Shown here in pieces: positions 1 to 11,366 of a stretch of DNA of 64,000 nucleotides. Position 1 is the first letter of the stretch; the number at the start of each line of letters is the position of its first letter. Below the pieces are notes generated by a model that had not been told where the DNA came from, did no database searches, and was given only the letters and a program-made list of their open reading frames with translations. Made by a program: the position numbers and the translations under genes. The stretch comes from Ramazzottius varieornatus (lineage: Eukaryota; Tardigrada; Eutardigrada; Parachela; Ramazzottiidae), in the NCBI GenBank assembly GCA_001949185.1, contig BDGG01000004.1, forward strand, positions 4,108,554 to 4,172,553, in the 5' to 3' direction.

Positions 1-590
1 CAGTGCTGTACAGCATTGCTCGTGGAAAAAGGATTGTACTGCCGCCTTGCTTACGACGGTGCCTTTACAATTCCGGCACTTAGAGAAACCAGCAACTGTG
101 GCTCATTTTTTTGTCCTCGGTGGTTATTTTAGTTGTTTTTTCAAGTGAAGAAAACTGGAACAATTTACTGATGATCGAAAAGTTGCTCGCAAACCGGTTC
201 AAAACGGCGGTTTATGTGGTTTGGTTTGAGTGGTCTGGTTTTAAATTTAGACAAAACCACTTGTGGTGGTTTGTGGGAGAAACCATTTTTATCTAAGTTA
301 GTAAGGTTGTAAATTCCTAGTCAAAGGTCCTTGGAATGGAAAACAGGAAAGGAATTCCTAATATTCCTATATCCCTTTTCCAAAATTCAGCGGCCAAATT
401 TAGGAATTCCGAGGACGCCAGTTTTCATCACATATAGATGGAACCATACAGATTCCAGAATGCACTACGAGATCATCAATTACAGATCTAGAGCTGATAG
501 TTTTCAAAGAAAAGTCTCTACCGGCTTCCACGACGTAACATTTGACAGGCCTGGTCAAGCAACGCAAATGATCAGTTCTCAGAATAAAAA

Positions 591-3231
591 CTAAACTGCA
601 ACCGTATAACCGAACAAGTGTTTCAGAGTACGGAAACCAGGCGAAACCTCTATCATTGCTACCTCTTCGGCATCATCTGCGTCAACTTCCGCGTCTTTCT
701 CCATTATCTCGGCCATGAACTCATCGAACTCGATGGCTGGTACATGTGAATCCACTGAGAGCGTGGGTTCTGCGACAGGTCCTGCGGTCTGAAGGACGTT
801 TTGCACATCGTCCTTGGGCTTGGCTTTCTCGTTTGCTTTGCAAACAAGGTAAAAGCGACAATTAAAGATTACTTGAAGATCGTAACAGTCATGCTCAGTT
901 TTCTTGTATTGAAATTTTCGTCACTTAGGTGAAACGCGGTTTCTGGATAAAATAAACATGAGTGTTACACTCTTCAAGTAAGCTCACTTTTACCTTGAAT
1001 TGCTTTCTACTTCAGTTCTCCCTGGAGCTGCATCTTTACGACACATATTCCTGTTACCAGGTCGACCTTCAGCAGATTGCGTGCATCTGTATGCACACCC
1101 TTCATGCGACTCCACAGTCTTTCTACTCCAGCAGCGTGCGGGGATACTTTAAGGAGCAAGTCTGAAAGCTCAGTATGTTCGGTTCGGACGTAAGACCAAA
1201 AGTCGAGAGACTTCTTAAACTGCGAAGTGTAGTGATCTTCGAACATGTTTGTGTTGTTTGCGTACTGGAGAAGGGAGGGCAGGAGCGACCTGGGGTCTCT
1301 CTTGAAGCACCTCTTGTACAAGTCTGTACACCACGTCCCAATCACACCGTTGTGAAGCTTTGACGGATCAGCCTGGAGAATGCCGTAGTGCTACCACATT
1401 ATCTCGCACTCAACCACGTAAACAGTAAATGATGCCCGAGTGAGAGTCATCGTGGCCGCAGTGATAACATCTAATCATACTGGGTAGCGATGACTTATCA
1501 TATGGTTAAGTGCGCGATAACTTGGTAGCACTGCAGTACAATCAAAATTCAGATTTAAAATGTAAAGTTGTCTGTTCACAGACTGATGGTATTAAAAAGA
1601 CCTGGAATCACATACCCGAAACTTGGTGAGCTTGACGTGGGGATGCAAAAACATGGCTACCACCATTAGTTCGGGTTCGTAAAATCACTTCCAGCGTCGT
1701 TCCAGCTTCTCAAGCAGAATTGAGCGTTCGCTTGCCACAGAGTGCTCGAGAAAGGAACTGTAGATGTCGGCCAGTCATACACCAATATCAGCGAGTGTAC
1801 AGTCGACACTTTCTGCTTTTGCCGGGGCATCGACCAGTGGACGCAGAAGGGCCAGCACGTCTTTCAGGGAATCCCAGAACTTACTGCTTCCAATGGCAGC
1901 CTTTGTGTCTCCGGGAAGGTAGTCCTCGTTGTCTCGGAACTTGACTGCGTAACTCTGAAATCAGAAACCCATACAGTAGGGTATTACCCATAAGAGACAA
2001 CTACATCGCCATATAGAATGGTAAGTCGTGAATTACCTGTAGTGCCATGGATGACTTCTGTACGTTGAGGAAACTGAAGTGATACGAGTACCATCGAGTG
2101 TGAGTTGGTCTTGGAAGTGAAATGGATTTACTGTACAAAACTTCATGCAGCTTGAAGAGTCTTCTTAATGACTGATTGCTCACGCCAAACCAACTGATGA
2201 TGGAAAGAGCGCATTTACAGATTGCAGGGAACTTCGGAAGGAACTTGAGGACCTCTTGGAATATCAGATTGATCTGATGGGCACTACACGGAAGAGATAT
2301 GATTTCCGGATGAAGCGTTTTCAGGTCGGTTCTGGCTTTGCGGTGAGCCCCGTCTGAATCACATGTCACCGCTTGGATTATTCCGTTGTGCTCGGTCCTC
2401 ATGATCGCCAGAGCACTTTCAACTTGCTCAATGACATAGTCGCCCGTATAACTAACGCCTGTAACATTCTCGATTTTGCCAAAGATGTGGTTCTCGGTGC
2501 CATTTTCTGTACGAATGACGGCGACAAAACCTGCAGCGAAACACGCAATATCTACAAAATAAAAACGCGATAAAAACTTCCGTAGAAGTTCTACATAAGT
2601 TTTAGCGTCTTACCGAGCAGCTTATTCTTGGACGTTCTTGAAGCTATCGAAGGTTAACGTCACAGTTGGCTGCCAACTGAATACTGTGTCGATCTCGGAA
2701 ACAGCTTCCGATATTCTATCCCTGACTATCCGTTGGGAGAAAGTAATACGGTTCGGAAGCTTGACACTGGGTCGGAGAAATTTAATGAGTACCATGAACG
2801 ATTCATTTTCAACAGATCTGTAATACGGGAACCAACAAAAATTAGTCTCATTTTACACAGATATCGAGCGTAATCTAAGAACCACATCGCGTAAGCTTTT
2901 ACCTGAATGACATATTACAGTCGAGGAAGGCATTGGCAAGCAATCTTTCGAACTGGGACTTTTCGGAAGTCGTGAGAGGACGGTCGACAAAGCCCATAAG
3001 GCTTCCTTGCGTGGTTGCGCGTTTCAGCCTTGCCTTCAGCGGCTCCTTCCCAGACGTAGGTTGTTCAGTGTCCAGAGCTCTATAAGGTTTTTTGACAGGC
3101 TGCGGTACATGAACACATCCCAGCACGTGCTCGACAAGGTGCGACCGTTCTCCACGTAGCTCCAAGACTTTGGCGCTGGCTTTCACGCAAAACTTGCACG
3201 TCGCGACTCGATGATTCGGTTTCTTGTACTA
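591..3231 (-). pseudogene. hAT-family transposase, multi-exon, disrupted
   Basis: Read on the minus strand, the first piece (about 3229-2899) has a C2HC/BED-like zinc finger: CKFC, then a histidine and cysteine in HLVEHVLGC. The piece at 2402-2001 matches the hAT/DUF659 core, with VTCDSDGAHRKA, the LPCSAHQINLIFQEV motif and a downstream TRW. The piece at about 1960-1690 continues the helical insertion domain but has an in-frame TGA at 1775-1777, where the frame is open on both sides (a likely TGG to TGA change). The piece at 1345-1007 is the C-terminal dimerisation region, and 806-591 is an acidic tail ending in a stop. The nonsense codon, and a foldback element lying between two coding pieces, argue that it is dead. 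The family is clear from the core motifs; the exon borders are approximate. Confidence 0.72.
1383..1537. mobile_element. Small foldback element (MITE), copy 1 of family A
   Basis: A ~155 bp element whose ends read GTAGTGCTACCA and, inverted, TGGTAGCACTGCAG. The inverted repeats run about 40 bases and include the ATTATCTCGCACTCAACCACG and CGCGATAAC blocks. A second, cleaner copy is at 50061-50214. It lies inside the decayed hAT element, between two coding pieces of its transposase. Confidence 0.85.
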
Positions 3232-3807
3232 TCCCTCGCCGCGCTCGAAATGTTCCCAAACGTCCAGCCTACTGGCCATCGTTCTCTTCTGCAGTCCGGG
3301 TTCAGGGAGTGGTAACTCGTCGTCCGAAGAATCCATAGCACTATGATATTGCTGTGGAAGGAACTTAGAAGGCTGGAAGAAAAAGTTCTATGGAAAAGAA
3401 ATTTTTCAGCGCGAGAACGCCCCTGGGGTAACAGCTGTGTCATGCGGGCACCCTTCAGTTGCGTTCGGTACGTCTGCTGGAACCCATCGAGGGTTGTATC
3501 CAGGCTATGTACACCGGTGGAACCATTTATTTCGGTTTGGTTACAGTCAAAGATGGAATTCTTATAGAAAACTAGGAATTCCACGTGTTATTTTCCAGCT
3601 CAATCCAGTATTCCAAATTTGGAATTCCATCGTTCCAAATTCTCGCGGCATGGAACGGAAAGGAATTCCAGGAATGGAACGGAATTTGGAAAGGAATGGA
3701 ATTAGGAATTTACAACCTCACATCTAATCGGTTTGGCATGCAAACCACCACTTAAATCAAACCATATGGTTCAAACCATTAACTGCTCTATGACATACAC
3801 TTCGTGA

Positions 3808-4823
3808 GTGAGAAATTGGGAAGCTTGCCGATTTCTCACCAATCAAGAACAGTATGGTTGATTGGCGGTAGCATGGTACAAGGGGAACGGTTCTTGGGTG
3901 CCGTCAGTGCCGTCAGTGCCGTCAGTGCCGAGCGGTTCTTGGATGTATGCGTGGTTGATTCTGCGTTTGATTGAGTCTGGTGGGCTTACTGTTTTGGAAG
4001 TTCATAAGCAAAATTTCGTTTATTGACTGAGTGGAATTCTGCAGATTGCCAGATTCAACTACCCAATTTTTCCGACTAAATCTGCAGTTTTCAAAGAACT
4101 ATGACCACCAGAACTGATTCGCAAAATTTTCAGGTTTGCAAAAACGATAAGGCATAATATATGGTATGGCAAATGCACAGGCACGCTCCGGCAAGCGTAA
4201 CCCAATCTAATTATCTGGACTCCGCAGGACTGAATTACTAGATCGTCGATGGAAGATGCATGCCTCAATTCTGCGCTGCTTCGCTTGAAAAATTAATCCA
4301 CATCCAACCGTGAAAACACCTTTGATTACTATTCTTCGAAAAGAAAAAGATAGCCATACCAGGAAAGGCCCAATACGACTTCGCAAGTTTACCCAAATGT
4401 CATCACGGTTCTGCCGAAATAGTGCTTGAACTTTCATTTATTCTTTTCTGTATCCGCATAGAACGTCGAAGTTTGTGCAGTTCGTCCAGGACTCTGGCGA
4501 ACCAAGGGTTGTTTGGGCTCTTGATCCGGTGCTAATCTGCAGAAAAACCACGAGAGCGAAATAGGCAGTGCGTGATAAAAATCGAGGTCAGGTAGGCTGG
4601 TTCAGTGGAGAGTAACTCATGCAAAAAGCTCACATATCTGCTTATTTCCGGAACAATTTCAAGTGCCCTTTTCTTTCCGGAAGAACTAGCTTGGAAAGGG
4701 AAGTCACCATGGGCAATTAGCCAAACCCTTTTTGGGATGGACATAGTATATACACATCCCGCTACAAGTTAACTTCTATTCACATTGACTGATGAGAAAT
4801 TCGTCAGCTTCCCAATTTCTCAC
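3808..4823. mobile_element. ~1 kb element with hairpin-forming inverted ends
   Basis: The left end, 3808-3839, starts GTGAGAAATTGGGAAGCTTG and ends ATTTCTCAC. The right end, 4791-4823, is its inverted counterpart, starting GATGAGAAATTCG and ending GGGAAATTGAGAAA-like in reverse (CCCAATTTCTCAC forward). Each end is itself a small palindrome (GAGAAATT facing ATTTCTC). The interior has no recognisable transposase and only short uninformative reading frames, so it would be non-autonomous. Target duplications are not obvious. Confidence 0.55.
3899..3930. repeat. Short tandem repeat, 9-bp unit
   Basis: Three perfect copies of TGCCGTCAG followed by a partial fourth (TGCCG). It lies just inside the left end of the 1 kb element that starts at 3808. 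Confidence 0.9.
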
Positions 4824-5893
4824 ACGAGCACGACCCACTCCTAACACAGTAATTCAAATCAATAACCTTCAAACGACCACCAGTCGATCATTAACTCATT
4901 AGCCCTCAGCTAAACAACAGCTCATATTCACGTGTTCGACTAGTCAGCAAGCCACCCAAACCAAATACATGAACCGAGAACAAAACAATTCACGGCTGTG
5001 TCTCTGTAGCGGTACACTCAGGAGCACATTCCATTTACTCTCTCTGAAAGCCGTGAAACATTTGCTCGGTCATGGCGACACTCTCCATCCTTATCAGTAT
5101 TTACCGTACAGCCATTCATCACAGCCTAGTTGACAACAACGCGCCTTTGAGCTCGCATAACATCAACACACTGTCTGTACATGCGCTGCACGGTCTAACT
5201 GGTCGGTTCGCTACTAGAAGGCCGACACCACCAAGTAATACAAAAATCACTCAACACAGAACTCACAGTTCCCCAGCATACAACGCAATCCATTCTCGAA
5301 AACTCAATTCCATACTGGCGAATGATAATTTTCTAGGTGTCCATCCAACGCACCCAAAGGGCAGCCAAAGGTCATACCACGAAGGGAGTACAATCTTAAC
5401 ATGGAGCTTCAGCGCGGATTTGGTAAGTACAGACATTAAGTTGCCACCGCAGGATGGAAGTCCGACTGTAGCTAAAATGAGCTGCAACGTCACTCATAAG
5501 CGCAACAGCTGATCTTTGATTTGAATAGTTGGGCCGCCACCATGCTTCCCAGTGCTAGCTAACCGTAACTCCTATTGCGCTATTTTTCAAAAATAAAGGG
5601 AGCTCCGGACAGCAAAATGTAGTTACACGTCACGAAAGGGGCGGAGCAAGGCCGTTGCTGCAGTTCCAAAGTGAACCGGAGTGGCAACTTAATCTCTGTA
5701 GTGTCACTTAGGCAAAGCCTCGCCGCCACCGTAGCATTGCAGTATACGCTCAACTCACTGCGAGTCCTTAGAAGTTAAACTTTGTATGAATCTTATCCAG
5801 AGTTCAGATGAGAATCGTGACAGTAACTTTTGGTGTATGATGTGCCGTCCCCGCCACCAGGGATTGCTCATCTGCTCTGAAATTCTGAATCAG
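4824..5893. other. Intergenic, nothing recognised
   Basis: A 146-codon open frame at 5072-5512 (+) is rich in Ser, Thr, His and Asn, has no recognisable domain and no clear splice partners. I do not call it a gene. No other feature seen. Confidence 0.4.
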
Positions 5894-6295
5894 TACACGC
5901 GCCTGGCCTAAGTCTTGGCATGGACAAAAGTCTTGGCAAGTGGTTTCCGAAACAGCGGCTCCGCCAGCTGTGTTCGCTTACGGTTGAAACAGAACCGGCT
6001 TTCGCCACACACTTGTGGCTCTACAGAGAGCCGAACGTTTTACAAAACTGATGGAAACCTGATCTGTTCTCTATTTGCAACAATCTATTAACGCCTTTTC
6101 GATAGTCGAGGTAGAAAATGGAACTATGTTCCTCTGAGCTCAAGACTACAAAACGATTCTCAAAGTGCGAAATTCTGACTTCATGACGTCACACGACCAG
6201 TTTCTGTACCGATACAACATTCTTTGTGTCAAAATGCCGCCGGGCCGTGCTGCCAAGATTTTTGTCCATGCCAAGACTTAGGCCAGGCGCGTGTA
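5894..6295. repeat. Long inverted repeat, ~47-bp arms
   Basis: The arms are 5894-5940 and 6249-6295. The left arm starts TACACGCGCCTGGCCTAAGT; the right arm is its near-perfect reverse complement, with only a few mismatches at the inner edge. The ~308-base interior has no coding signal. It looks like a small non-autonomous transposable element or foldback. The arms are much better conserved than chance allows. Confidence 0.8.
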
Positions 6296-6736
6296 TCCGG
6301 AACAAACGCTATGCTGATCAGTTTGCAATCTTCGACAACGCTCTGCAAGAGCCTACGTAGATGTATGTCGTTCGTTACCCACCAGGAGCCTTGTACCTTA
6401 GGTATCCCAGTAAGTTCAGCAAGAATATTTCCTGGCCTAAAAAAGGAGTATACGGCGACGCAGACTGTGATCTGGAAAGAAAGAAGATACGCGACTGGGT
6501 TATCACCGAGCTATGAGTACCGTGCATGAATGCAATTCATTCATGGGTTAGTTTTGTTTGATTACTTTTTCGGGTCAGAATACTTCTCAGCGACTTTGCA
6601 GTCTTGTAGACACAATACGTAATCAATCAACAGTTACTTTGCTAATGGAGTGGTTATCCCCCATTTCTTACAGTGCAACCTAATTGTTATTTTTCATCCT
6701 TCCACGTACATGCAGTAACTCGGCTTTCTTTCAGGG
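6296..6736. other. Non-coding stretch before the 6.7 kb gene
   Basis: No feature I can defend. A possible splice acceptor (TTTCTTACAG) sits near 6674, so an upstream exon or 5' UTR of the following gene may lie here. Confidence 0.3.
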
Positions 6737-7953
6737 ATATCATATTCATAACGTACGGGAACCCTGCTCCCAAGAGCGTCAAACAGATCGAGGCGACCAT
6801 GTACGAGATAATCGGAAACAAGGCACGACCGTCGACCAAAGCCGGCCTGGTGTTTTATTTGCTCATGGGGGAGCACCGTGATTGGTCTGTACGCGCCTCT
6901 ACCATACTTCCCGCCAGTTAAAAGGCTGCTAAACTCAGTTGTATCCCCTGTATTCTGCCAGCATGAAGTTGCCCGGTATCACAAGTGTTAACAGAAACGG
7001 ACGGGTCGACACCTCGCTGGACTAACCGAAGGTTCGTTGGTGTCTGTTGCAGAGTTGATGTGTAATTGTTTTATGATATAGATTGGACAAGATTTTCAGG
7101 TAGAGTATGCGGCCCTTGCCCGACGTCTACTCCTCACCTTCCTGGAAATGGCCCGTGAGTCTGTCACAAACCTGCACCGTACTTCACTGCATTCTGTTCT
7201 CACACGATATACCTCACAGCAGTCTTGAACACAATCAGTATTTATCTACCAGTTTGCTTTCTGTAGGGGCACAACAGGCCAGCGAACTTGCTGGTACGGC
7301 GTCCGCCGGCTGGTCGTACGATGGCGACCCGCCAAGAACGCCTTTCGATGCTCGTTCCTTCTCCATTCCGTCCACGCCGTCCAGTACAGCCTGTCAAGCG
7401 CAATCCGGATCGCCGGAAGGAGCTGGAACCTCGCATAAGGCTGATGAAAGGGTGGCGTATCCTGGACCTCCTTCAGTCATCGTGAAACGGGGAACGGCAA
7501 CAAGCAGCTCAGCCGCTCTTGATCAAATCGATCACGGCACCGTCTCCTTGTCGTGTATTCAACCATCTGTCGCTTCTATCGAAACCGACCCTGGTTCACC
7601 TCAACGCGAGAAGATCCGCGTTGATGTTGACAGCGAAGATGATCCTGAACTCATGACCAGCACGCCTGCGGAAGGTGCGGAAGTCATAGCACGCATTGCG
7701 AGCCAAGGAGAAGGCGCTAGTAGCGCGTTGATGCCGTCAGCCGACTCGTATCAAGCCAATATGGTCTTCTTGGTTCCCCAGTAAGTCGCTCGCACCGACA
7801 GTATCAGTCCCATAGGCTGTTCAAACCTGTGTAGGCTTCTCAGTAGACTTTTTTAGGGGGTACAGAGTGAAGAAGGTCGACGTCGTTTTGACGCCGGGTT
7901 CGATCTCAGGAAGGATGTCAACCGGGGACGATTCCTCTTCTTGCCATGACTGA
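6737..7953 (+). CDS. Unidentified multi-exon protein with a Ser/Pro/Asp-rich tail
   Basis: Likely exons are about 6737-6890 (after CTTTCAG; begins DIIFITYGNPAPKS and ends near YLLMGE), about 7100-7155 (EYAALARRLLLTFLEMA, donor GTGAGT), 7267-7782 (after TTTCTGTAG) and 7857-7953 (after TTTTTTAG, ending at TGA). The last junction keeps frame: CA plus G gives Gln. The first two exons look like folded helical protein. The third is low-complexity, rich in Ser, Pro, Gly, Ala and acidic residues, and looks disordered and possibly phosphorylated. The last ends in DDSSSCHD. I do not recognise the family. The start codon and any upstream exons are not resolved, and the first donor is uncertain. Confidence 0.5.
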
Positions 7954-8407
7954 CGGAGACTGTACTGTAAGTCACGCTCGTTATTCCACTTTTGGCTTAT
8001 TTTGCACCTGACAGAAAAACACGACTGTTACTGAAAATCATGCAACCATTTTATTAATAACCTGTACCCTACACGCAGTTTACTTAATTATCAGCCGGGA
8101 CAAAAGTACCGGCCACCGGCCGAAAGCGGGTGCTGACTGATCGATCGATCGATGCGCTGCCGCTCTCGGCCGGTAATTTGGTAATTGCGTTTACCACTGC
8201 TGGATAAATCATCACCGAACAAGTTTCCTCGTTTTCTTTCATCACAGTAAAGAGTTTACTTGAACCTCTTAACCTCGCAAATTCTTAAAGCGACACAGGC
8301 ATAACACAAGTTCGCCACTGTAATTTAATGTATGAAATGAAGTGCCGTAGAACTCTGAGAGAAGAAGTAAAATAGTAGTAAGTACTCTGGGAAAGTGAAC
8401 AAGTGCG
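7954..8407. other. Intergenic between convergent genes
   Basis: This separates the 3' end of the plus-strand gene from the 3' end of the ankyrin gene. It holds an imperfect hairpin (8116-8173, listed separately) and AT-rich sequence; no coding signal. Confidence 0.5.
8116..8173. repeat. GC-rich hairpin with (GATC)n loop
   Basis: The arms CCGGCCGAAAGCGG (8116-8129) and CCGCTCTCGGCCGG (8160-8173) pair at 13 of 14 positions. The loop holds a GATCGATCGATCGAT run. A stem this GC-rich in moderately AT-rich surroundings stands out. Function unknown. Confidence 0.75.
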
Positions 8408-11159
8408 TCAAGAACTTGAGGGATTAACTTCTGCCACGATCAACAACTCCCTCTCAGACATGAACACGTCGCTATAGAGCGTCGGCGGTAAGATCGAGAC
8501 AACATAAGCTTGTGTTATTCTGCCAGCTAAAACTTCTTGTTGGGTGACCGAGATACATCGGTTCTTGAGGCTGTACAGGTTCTCATCCAGCACGGCATTC
8601 TGATCCACCGCCAACACTCTCAGATATTGTAACAGGAAATTCTTCACCTCGATCGACACCGGGAAGAGCCGCGCTAAGATGGTAATAAGGGCCGTCACGC
8701 GTTTGAAGTTTGTGGTCACCGCCTCCTGCGACCGACAGCCCAGCGCTTGGTAGATCTCGTTGTAGACATCCTGCAAGTTGGGGATGGGTTCCGTGAGAAT
8801 GTGCGAGAAGGGCTCGATCAACGACAAGCGTCCACCGTAGGTTTGTAACAGTACAGCTAGCGAACGGTAAGCGCGATGGATCGTCAGCCCGCGGAACGAC
8901 TGCGGGAGCAGGCCGAAGCGCTCCTGTAGGAACCATGCACACGTTGAAATCTCAAACCACAAAGCTCGAACATTCTAGCTTTTTCAAACCGCCGTTGACC
9001 TGTGGAAATAACCTACCGGGGGTGTTATACGGTGCAGAAAGGCCGGCACTTCCTGTAGTACAATTTGCAGATTCTGAGCTTCCACTGATTTCTCCAACTT
9101 TTCTTCGAACCATTTCCTCTCGCACGATCTTAGCATCCTACGGAACAACATAATAAAACTCACCTTGCATTAGCGCACGTTTAAAATTTGCATACCATAA
9201 GTGGGAGCTCAGCAAAGTAAGTCCCCAAATAGGGCACGCTTTCAGTGTTTTTGCCTGAAAGGATGCCCCAGTCGGGAAGACGATCTGATCGAGCTTGTTA
9301 AACGAGGTCCCAAACATGCCCTGCGACAGTTTTTTAAGGCAAAACCTGAGACACTTACATGGGAAACCGAATATTGAACTCGTTGCGGATGTCTTTGGTA
9401 AAGACATTCGGCGAACGATCGTATAGACGATTGGTCATGTGCATGAAGTGCAGTACTTCTAGGCAAACTAATGGTAACCTCGACCAGTTCTCCTTCAAGG
9501 TTCGTTTCAGCGATTCCCCCTGCGTCACTTCGCTACAGCCATGCACTAAGAGCAGTTCCATCATGCGTTCCACATCGGCGCTTTGTTCATCGGTGGTCAC
9601 CAGGAAGCCGCGTAGGGCCTGCTCGATAGGGAAGCTTTCGGCCACGACTTCGTCCCACAGCATGCCGCCCGTCAAGCATACCTGGTTGGGGTCGGCTTTC
9701 TGCACTTCCAGGAGCCACTGCACTTCCGGAAGGTTGCGACGCGTCAGCGCTTCGTACAGGGCCGTCTTGCGTTCGACGGCTTCGTCGATCATGTAGCTGT
9801 CGACTGTAATGTCGCCTTTGTACCTGAGAAGAAGGCTAATCTGTTCGAACTCCTTCTCCAGCGGCCCATTGGGACGTCGTTGGTTGAGTCGAGCATAAAC
9901 GAACGCTCGTTGGATACGCGTCCATGTTGAGACTAAACATGGATGGACGATTAAGGCAACGTCACCATATCCACCACCGTAACCATTATAGGCCAAAGGG
10001 GCAAATTAAACGCCTCTCCTTCCATCTTCGGTCAACATACACCCGCGGACAATCGGACTGCAAACTAACTCTTTTCAACAGAATTCTCAAAACAACCTCG
10101 CGTCTTGGAAATATGAACTGACATACGCCTACCGATATCGGGGTTTGCGGACATCTGAGCAATCTCGTATTCGATCCCTCTCTCAAAGACGTCCACCATC
10201 TTTTCCGTCTGGATTACTTGGACGAAGACATTGTTGTCCTCCATATCGTATTCCATATCGTGCAGATACTCTTCGCCCTGGAACAACAAGTGCGATCGTA
10301 CAAGTAGAATAATCTGCCTGTGTTTAGTGTATAATACGCATACTTCTGTTGAATTTACATATCGACACCATGCAGAATTATTCTAATTCCAAAGCGGCGA
10401 CAATATATGAACTCTGGGGTCACGGCGTAGAGACATAATCGAGGAAATTTAGATAAGGGCCAGGGTAGCTCAAGGGTAGGGGCGGGGGCTTACCATGTGG
10501 AGGCCAAGAAATTTCACGAAAAACCTGAAATCCTCCCTTGCCCTTGTTAAATTTCATCAGCTGTGCCTCTACCCCATGACCCCAGACTTCTGAGGAACCT
10601 TGCCCACAGACCATATATGTACTTTCTTTCCTAGATCGTACTCATGGAATCCGAGAGGAAAACTTACGTGTATGGGGTGTCGTGTGGGTGCTTTGCCGTG
10701 TTCCACAATCAATGACTGGTAAATGGGACAAGCGCGATCGGATGCGTACATGGAAGGTTTGTTGAAGACGGACAATACAGGTCCAATCAAGACGTCCGGC
10801 GAGGCTCCCATCTGTAGCAGGTACTTGATCATATCCGCATCGTTTCTTTCGACGGCCAACGACAGCGCCGTTTCCACCACACCGTCGGCAAAGGGAGTTA
10901 GCAAGTCGTCAACATGAAATGCGCCACTTGACAGAATGCTATGTAGAATGAAGAGATCTTGTCGATGGTGGTATGGCGAGACCGTTTGGTGAAGCTTCGA
11001 TTCCCACAGTAGCCAACCCAGGAAGATCTTGATATCCTCGGGATGCCAGCTGCGAGCACTCAGTGGATCCAAAGAGATCCTTTGCACAAGACCGGCGCAG
11101 TCCAGAAGCCGAGTGGCTGATGTACCGTGCGATGGGGTACTATCCTCCAACACATCCAT
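8408..11159 (-). CDS. Ankyrin-repeat protein of unknown function
   Basis: The first exon, 11159-10668, starts MDVLEDSTPS and contains an ankyrin repeat (ETALSLAVERNDADMIKYLL, then MGASPDV). Exon 2 (10277-10133) is acidic. Exon 3 (9932-9359) has further ankyrin-like repeats (KTALYEALTRRNLPEVQWLL; later MMELLLVHGCSEV). Then come about 9308-9225, 9139-9019 and a long last exon 8974-8408 that is all-helical (ALWFEISTCAWFLQERFGLL onward). Exons 1-3 join in frame and 9225/9139 join in frame as SSHLW-MLRSC. The junction 9359 to 9308 does not keep frame in my reading, so a small exon, other splice site or indel is involved. The ~390 bp first intron carries a foldback element. Partner and pathway unknown. 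The ankyrin call is firm; a protein-interaction role is inferred. Confidence 0.72.
10405..10613. mobile_element. Foldback element (MITE), copy 1 of family B
   Basis: About 200 bp, starting CTCTGGGGTCACGGCGTAG and ending in the inverted form CTACCCCATGACCCCAGACT. It is nearly identical to 39890-40133. This copy lacks the outermost ~20 bases of the left repeat. It sits in the first intron of the ankyrin-repeat gene. Confidence 0.88.
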
Positions 11160-11366
11160 CTTCTAGCAGGTCAAGCGTCCGCCGTTTCCGTCTAGCTACC
11201 TGAACACGCAATGAACTATTCTCAAAGTTCAGTTCCCAACTCCTTTGCGATTCTTTGTAGCTAACTAAGTTAATAAGATCGCAGATGTGAAACGTCTTGA
11301 TAACGCAAGTAGTGCCAACTGCCAAGCAGCGATGGACTCACAAGGGGATCGCTCTACTCGCGGCTA
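11160..11366. promoter_or_regulatory. Upstream flank of the ankyrin gene
   Basis: About 200 bases between the start codon of the ankyrin gene and the next repeat element. It should hold the promoter or 5' UTR; I see no defined motif. Confidence 0.25.

Larger units (their letters stand above)
150..3780 (-). mobile_element. Degenerate hAT-like DNA transposon
   Basis: Both ends carry related sequence in inverted orientation. On the left (about 230-340) there are repeats of TGGTTTG, then GGTTGTAAATTCCTA, then a run rich in GGAATTCC; the right end (about 3560-3780) reads the same on the other strand, including the identical 15-mer. Between the ends the minus strand encodes a broken hAT transposase. 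I cannot fix the exact termini or an 8-bp target duplication, so the borders are approximate. A smaller element (1383-1537) is inserted inside it, so this transposon is older than that insertion. Confidence 0.7.

Noticed and set aside
3899-3930. Possible CRISPR-like or satellite array
   Set aside because: Only three 9-bp tandem units with no spacers; a simple short tandem repeat in an animal genome.
5072-5512. A 146-codon open frame on the plus strand
   Set aside because: Biased composition (Ser/Thr/His/Asn), no domain, no splice context and surrounded by repeats; I judge it chance.
8583-8942. Alternative reading frame of the last ankyrin-gene exon
   Set aside because: Ala/Gly/Arg-rich shadow frame; the ALWFEISTCAWFLQERFGLL frame has clearly protein-like composition.
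10420-10614. A 64-codon frame on the minus strand that recurs nearly identically at 39937-40131
   Set aside because: The similarity is explained by the two copies of the foldback element; the frame spans its inverted ends.
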